This document shows, one piece after another, positions 14,323-16,664 of a DNA stretch of 16,664 bases. Position 1 is the stretch's first letter; every line of letters begins with the position of its first letter. A program made the position numbers and the translations under genes. This stretch comes from an uncultured Flavobacteriales bacterium (lineage in GTDB: Bacteria; Bacteroidota; Bacteroidia; Flavobacteriales; CALTNV01). A model generated the notes under the pieces. The model ran no database searches and was not told where the DNA came from. It worked only from the letters and a program-made list of their open reading frames with translations. Where the stretch lies: assembly GCA_943845485.1 (NCBI GenBank), contig CALTNV010000106.1, positions 1 to 16,664 on the forward strand, given 5' to 3'.

Positions 14323-16572
14323 ATGATTTTCGATATGACTACAAAAAAAATATTATCATTTACATCAATTGCTGCAGCTTCTATTGCCATCGTAGCTGGT
14401 CTAAATTTTTCTTCCGAAAAGGGAGATTACCAGCCAAGATTAGCTACTGTTAAGCAAACAAATAGTTCTTTTCAAGATGCCAACGCATACAGAAACTTAC
14501 TAAAGCAAGATGCAATTTCAGGAAAAGTAGAATTTGGAAAAATTGCAAAAGAATCAAAAAGGATTCAAGAAATAAAAGAGAACAACCCTTTTTATAGAGC
14601 TGGAGGATTAGAATGGTCAGAAGAAGGACCGTATAATAGAGCTGGAAGAACAAGATCTATTACCATAGACCCTAATAACTCCTCAATTATGTATAGTGGG
14701 AGTGTTACTGGAGGTTTGTTTAAATCAACAGATAAAGGAAATACTTGGAGTAAAATTACCTCTTTAACAGATGGAAATGCAATTTCATCAATTGAAGTTT
14801 TAACAAATGGTTACATATACGTAGCTACTGGATGTACTTTTGAAGGTGGACAAAGAGGAATTTCTAATGCAAATACACATTCTTATGGTTCGGGGTTATT
14901 TGTTTCTAAAGATAATGGTGTTTCTTGGAACTTAATTCCAGGGACTCAGCCTACAGAATTTGCAACAGGTGATTGGTCACAAATAAACAGAATAGTGAAA
15001 TCTCAAGATGAATCAGAAATTTTTGTTGCTGGTGACTTGGGAGGTTCTTTTCCAGTGGCAAAGATAGATGTTGCTTCAGATGCAATTAGTTATATATCTG
15101 GTATATCAGGAACTATTGGTTGGGACATTGTAACAGCTGGAGACGGAACGATTTATACAGCAACAAACACAAGAATTATATTTAAAAGTACTGACGGGGA
15201 AACCTTTTCAAATGTTCATTCAATTCAGGCTCCACAACAACCAGATTTACAAGTTACCAGAGTTGTTTTAGCAACTGCACCAAGTAATCCTGATTATGTA
15301 TATGCTGTTGATGTAAAAAGTAATTCATCTTCAGTTACTGGAGTAATGCAATCTTTACTAATTTCTCAAGATGCAGGTCAAACTTGGTCTAGGAAAATTT
15401 ACGACTATCCCTACGAATCTGATCCAACAACTTCTGCAAGTGGTGACTATAGCCAAGGACAATATGATTTATGTTTAACTGTTAGTCCAATTGATGAAAA
15501 CGTTGCTTTTGTAGGAGGAATTAGACTATTTAAATATGACAAAGGTGGTTGGGAAGAAGTAGCAAATACTAGTAATCAAGGTGCTTTTAATTATGTTCAT
15601 GCTGATATTCATAGTTTTACTTGGGCTGACAATGCAGTATTGTGGGTTGGTACCGATGGTGGTATATTTAGAAGTACCTCTTTTGGAGCTGCCTACGAAA
15701 ACTACAGTAGAAAATTTAATACAACTCAATTCTACAGAATTGATATTGGATTAAATGACGTAGCTATGGGAGGAACGCAAGATAACGGAGCACAAATGTT
15801 TAGAAGACTTGAAAATGGTTACAATGACACTTATGAAGAAACTGGTGGTGACGGTGGTAGTGTTGACATTTCAAGATACAATGATAACTATAGGCTTTCA
15901 GCAAGTCAATTCAATAATATTGTTAGAAGAACTTTTAGTAATCTTGCTTATGAAAACTTACCTTTTCAAGGAGTAATGCAAGGACCTTTTGTATCTCAAT
16001 TTACAGTAGGTGAAAATGGAAATGATTTATTAACTAAAGATACAGTCTTTTTTACACTAACGGACTCGGATACTATTTTTCCTGGAGAAACGATTGAATA
16101 TACAGGTAATGTAGTAACTGGATCAAAGCAAGAATACACATTGCCAGCTGGAGATTCTGTGATTTTAGCAAGAAATTCACAAGGTGAAATTATAAGAAAA
16201 GATACATTAGTATTAAAAGATAAAGTTCAAAATATTTTAGCAATCGGTGGTTACAATGTTATCTTTTTCACAAGAGATCATTATAACTACAGTAAAACGA
16301 CTGATTATGTTTTAGATACTAATACCGTTCCAAATGGTCCAGAAAAGTTTGGCCCAACGAATGAAAACATGTTATGGTTTAGGCTAAACTATACTGATGT
16401 AGCAGCAGTTAACTACATGGAGTTTTCAGACGATAGTTACACCCTGTTTTTTGGTACTGAAGACGGATCTTTGTATAAAGTTTCTGGACTTGATAGTTTA
16501 TATAGAGATAACATGACCAGTAACTTAAACAATCAATTTAATCAGTATACTTTAAATAATGAATCTTTTTAA
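14323..16572 (+). CDS. Secreted ASP-box (VPS10/sortilin-like) beta-propeller protein, probably C-terminally shortened
   Basis: A 749-residue exported protein. A signal peptide or N-terminal helix lies at about 9-26 (ILSFTSIAAASIAIVAG); Met5 (14335) is an equally good start and places KK directly after it. ASP-box/BNR blades are marked by STDKGNTW (135-142), SKDNGVSW (195-202), STDGETF (289-295) and SQDAGQTW (348-355), with further blade-like segments WVGTDGGIFRST (441-452), GGTQDNGA (483-490) and FFGTEDGSLYKV (709-720). Such proteins are often annotated as sortilin-like or glycosyl hydrolase, but no catalytic residues can be assigned; adhesion or surface polymer binding is equally possible. 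Relatives in the phylum are usually longer and end in a type IX sorting domain. Here the frame stops at residue 749 with LNNESF inside an inverted repeat, without a sorting domain, so truncation is suspected. Confidence 0.85.
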   Translation: MIFDMTTKKILSFTSIAAASIAIVAGLNFSSEKGDYQPRLATVKQTNSSFQDANAYRNLLKQDAISGKVEFGKIAKESKRIQEIKENNPFYRAGGLEWSEEGPYNRAGRTRSITIDPNNSSIMYSGSVTGGLFKSTDKGNTWSKITSLTDGNAISSIEVLTNGYIYVATGCTFEGGQRGISNANTHSYGSGLFVSKDNGVSWNLIPGTQPTEFATGDWSQINRIVKSQDESEIFVAGDLGGSFPVAKIDVASDAISYISGISGTIGWDIVTAGDGTIYTATNTRIIFKSTDGETFSNVHSIQAPQQPDLQVTRVVLATAPSNPDYVYAVDVKSNSSSVTGVMQSLLISQDAGQTWSRKIYDYPYESDPTTSASGDYSQGQYDLCLTVSPIDENVAFVGGIRLFKYDKGGWEEVANTSNQGAFNYVHADIHSFTWADNAVLWVGTDGGIFRSTSFGAAYENYSRKFNTTQFYRIDIGLNDVAMGGTQDNGAQMFRRLENGYNDTYEETGGDGGSVDISRYNDNYRLSASQFNNIVRRTFSNLAYENLPFQGVMQGPFVSQFTVGENGNDLLTKDTVFFTLTDSDTIFPGETIEYTGNVVTGSKQEYTLPAGDSVILARNSQGEIIRKDTLVLKDKVQNILAIGGYNVIFFTRDHYNYSKTTDYVLDTNTVPNGPEKFGPTNENMLWFRLNYTDVAAVNYMEFSDDSYTLFFGTEDGSLYKVSGLDSLYRDNMTSNLNNQFNQYTLNNESF

Positions 16573-16598
16573 ATGATATAAAAGATTCATTATTTAAA
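16551..16598. repeat. 19-bp perfect inverted repeat spanning the stop of the propeller gene
   Basis: Arms 16551-16569 and 16580-16598 are perfect reverse complements, and the ten-base loop begins with the TAA stop codon. The left arm encodes the last six residues. It is AT-rich with few GC pairs and has no T-run after it, so it is not a classical terminator, although the hairpin would protect or pause a transcript. Confidence 0.8.
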
Positions 16599-16623
16599 TA
16601 TCTAAAATAAAAGATAAAAATTT

Positions 16624-16631
16624 TAATTTTG
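16624..16631 (+). promoter_or_regulatory. Possible -7 box (TAATTTTG) near the right edge
   Basis: An exact TAnnTTTG match in the plus direction, without a TTG at the usual spacing upstream. If real, it would serve a gene that begins beyond the window. The remaining sequence from 16573 to 16664 shows no coding character in any frame. Confidence 0.25.
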
Positions 16632-16664
16632 GCATAAGAGCATCAGATGTAGAATTAAATGATA

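Noticed and set aside
16540..16664. A simple frameshift joining the propeller gene to a downstream frame
   Set aside because: All three forward frames carry stops between 16553 and 16572, and the sequence after them has no coding character within the window.

Overview
The window looks like a chromosomal segment of a Bacteroidota bacterium, most likely a marine-type Flavobacteriales member. The DNA is very AT-rich. Several promoters have the Bacteroidota -7 element TAnnTTTG instead of a sigma70 -10 box, and Shine-Dalgarno sequences are largely absent. The gene content is typical of the phylum: a beta-propeller LytS-type kinase, LytTR regulator, DUF3098, short TruB, small lipoproteins and an ASP-box propeller protein. 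I see no tRNA, rRNA, CRISPR array, insertion sequence, integrase or phage gene, and no convincing sign of recent transfer.

Layout. (1) 1-178, minus strand: the start of a lipoprotein gene that runs off the window, preceded by a possible 28-codon ORF. (2) 254-1699, minus: an aldehyde dehydrogenase closely resembling ALDH8A1/2-aminomuconate semialdehyde dehydrogenase of the kynurenine route. (3) 1907-5860, plus: a LytTR response regulator, a 977-residue propeller sensor kinase overlapping it by one base (TAATG), and a small acidic-tailed lipoprotein. This block ends at a 57-bp palindrome that fills the gap to the convergent queA. (4) 12120 down to 5921, minus: an Omp85-type outer-membrane protein, rlmB, ftsX, DUF3098, uppP, truB and queA. 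These are tightly spaced and combine envelope biogenesis (ftsX, uppP, the Omp85 protein) with RNA modification (rlmB, truB, queA). (5) 12210-12338, plus: a 42-residue lipoprotein with a clear promoter and a strong hairpin terminator. (6) 12462-14191, plus: a secreted protein of unknown function, probably an outer-membrane barrel, then lipA (lipoyl synthase) behind an unusual cluster of CAAAG half-sites. (7) 14323-16572, plus: a 749-residue secreted ASP-box beta-propeller protein whose reading frame closes inside a perfect 19-bp inverted repeat, without a recognisable type IX secretion tail.

How the genes fit together. The regulator and kinase form a complete two-component pair, and the lipoprotein after them may belong to the same transcript. 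The minus-strand block resembles a cluster commonly seen in Bacteroidota (ftsX-DUF3098-uppP-truB-queA), joined upstream by rlmB and the Omp85 protein. No stretch longer than 300 bases lacks a gene once the 42-residue lipoprotein is counted. The 180-bp divergent gap at 1727-1906 contains no TAnnTTTG box on the plus strand.

I did not find a clearly novel multi-gene system. The most unusual signals are the palindrome-capped end of the propeller gene, the half-site array before lipA, and the 57-bp terminator palindrome.
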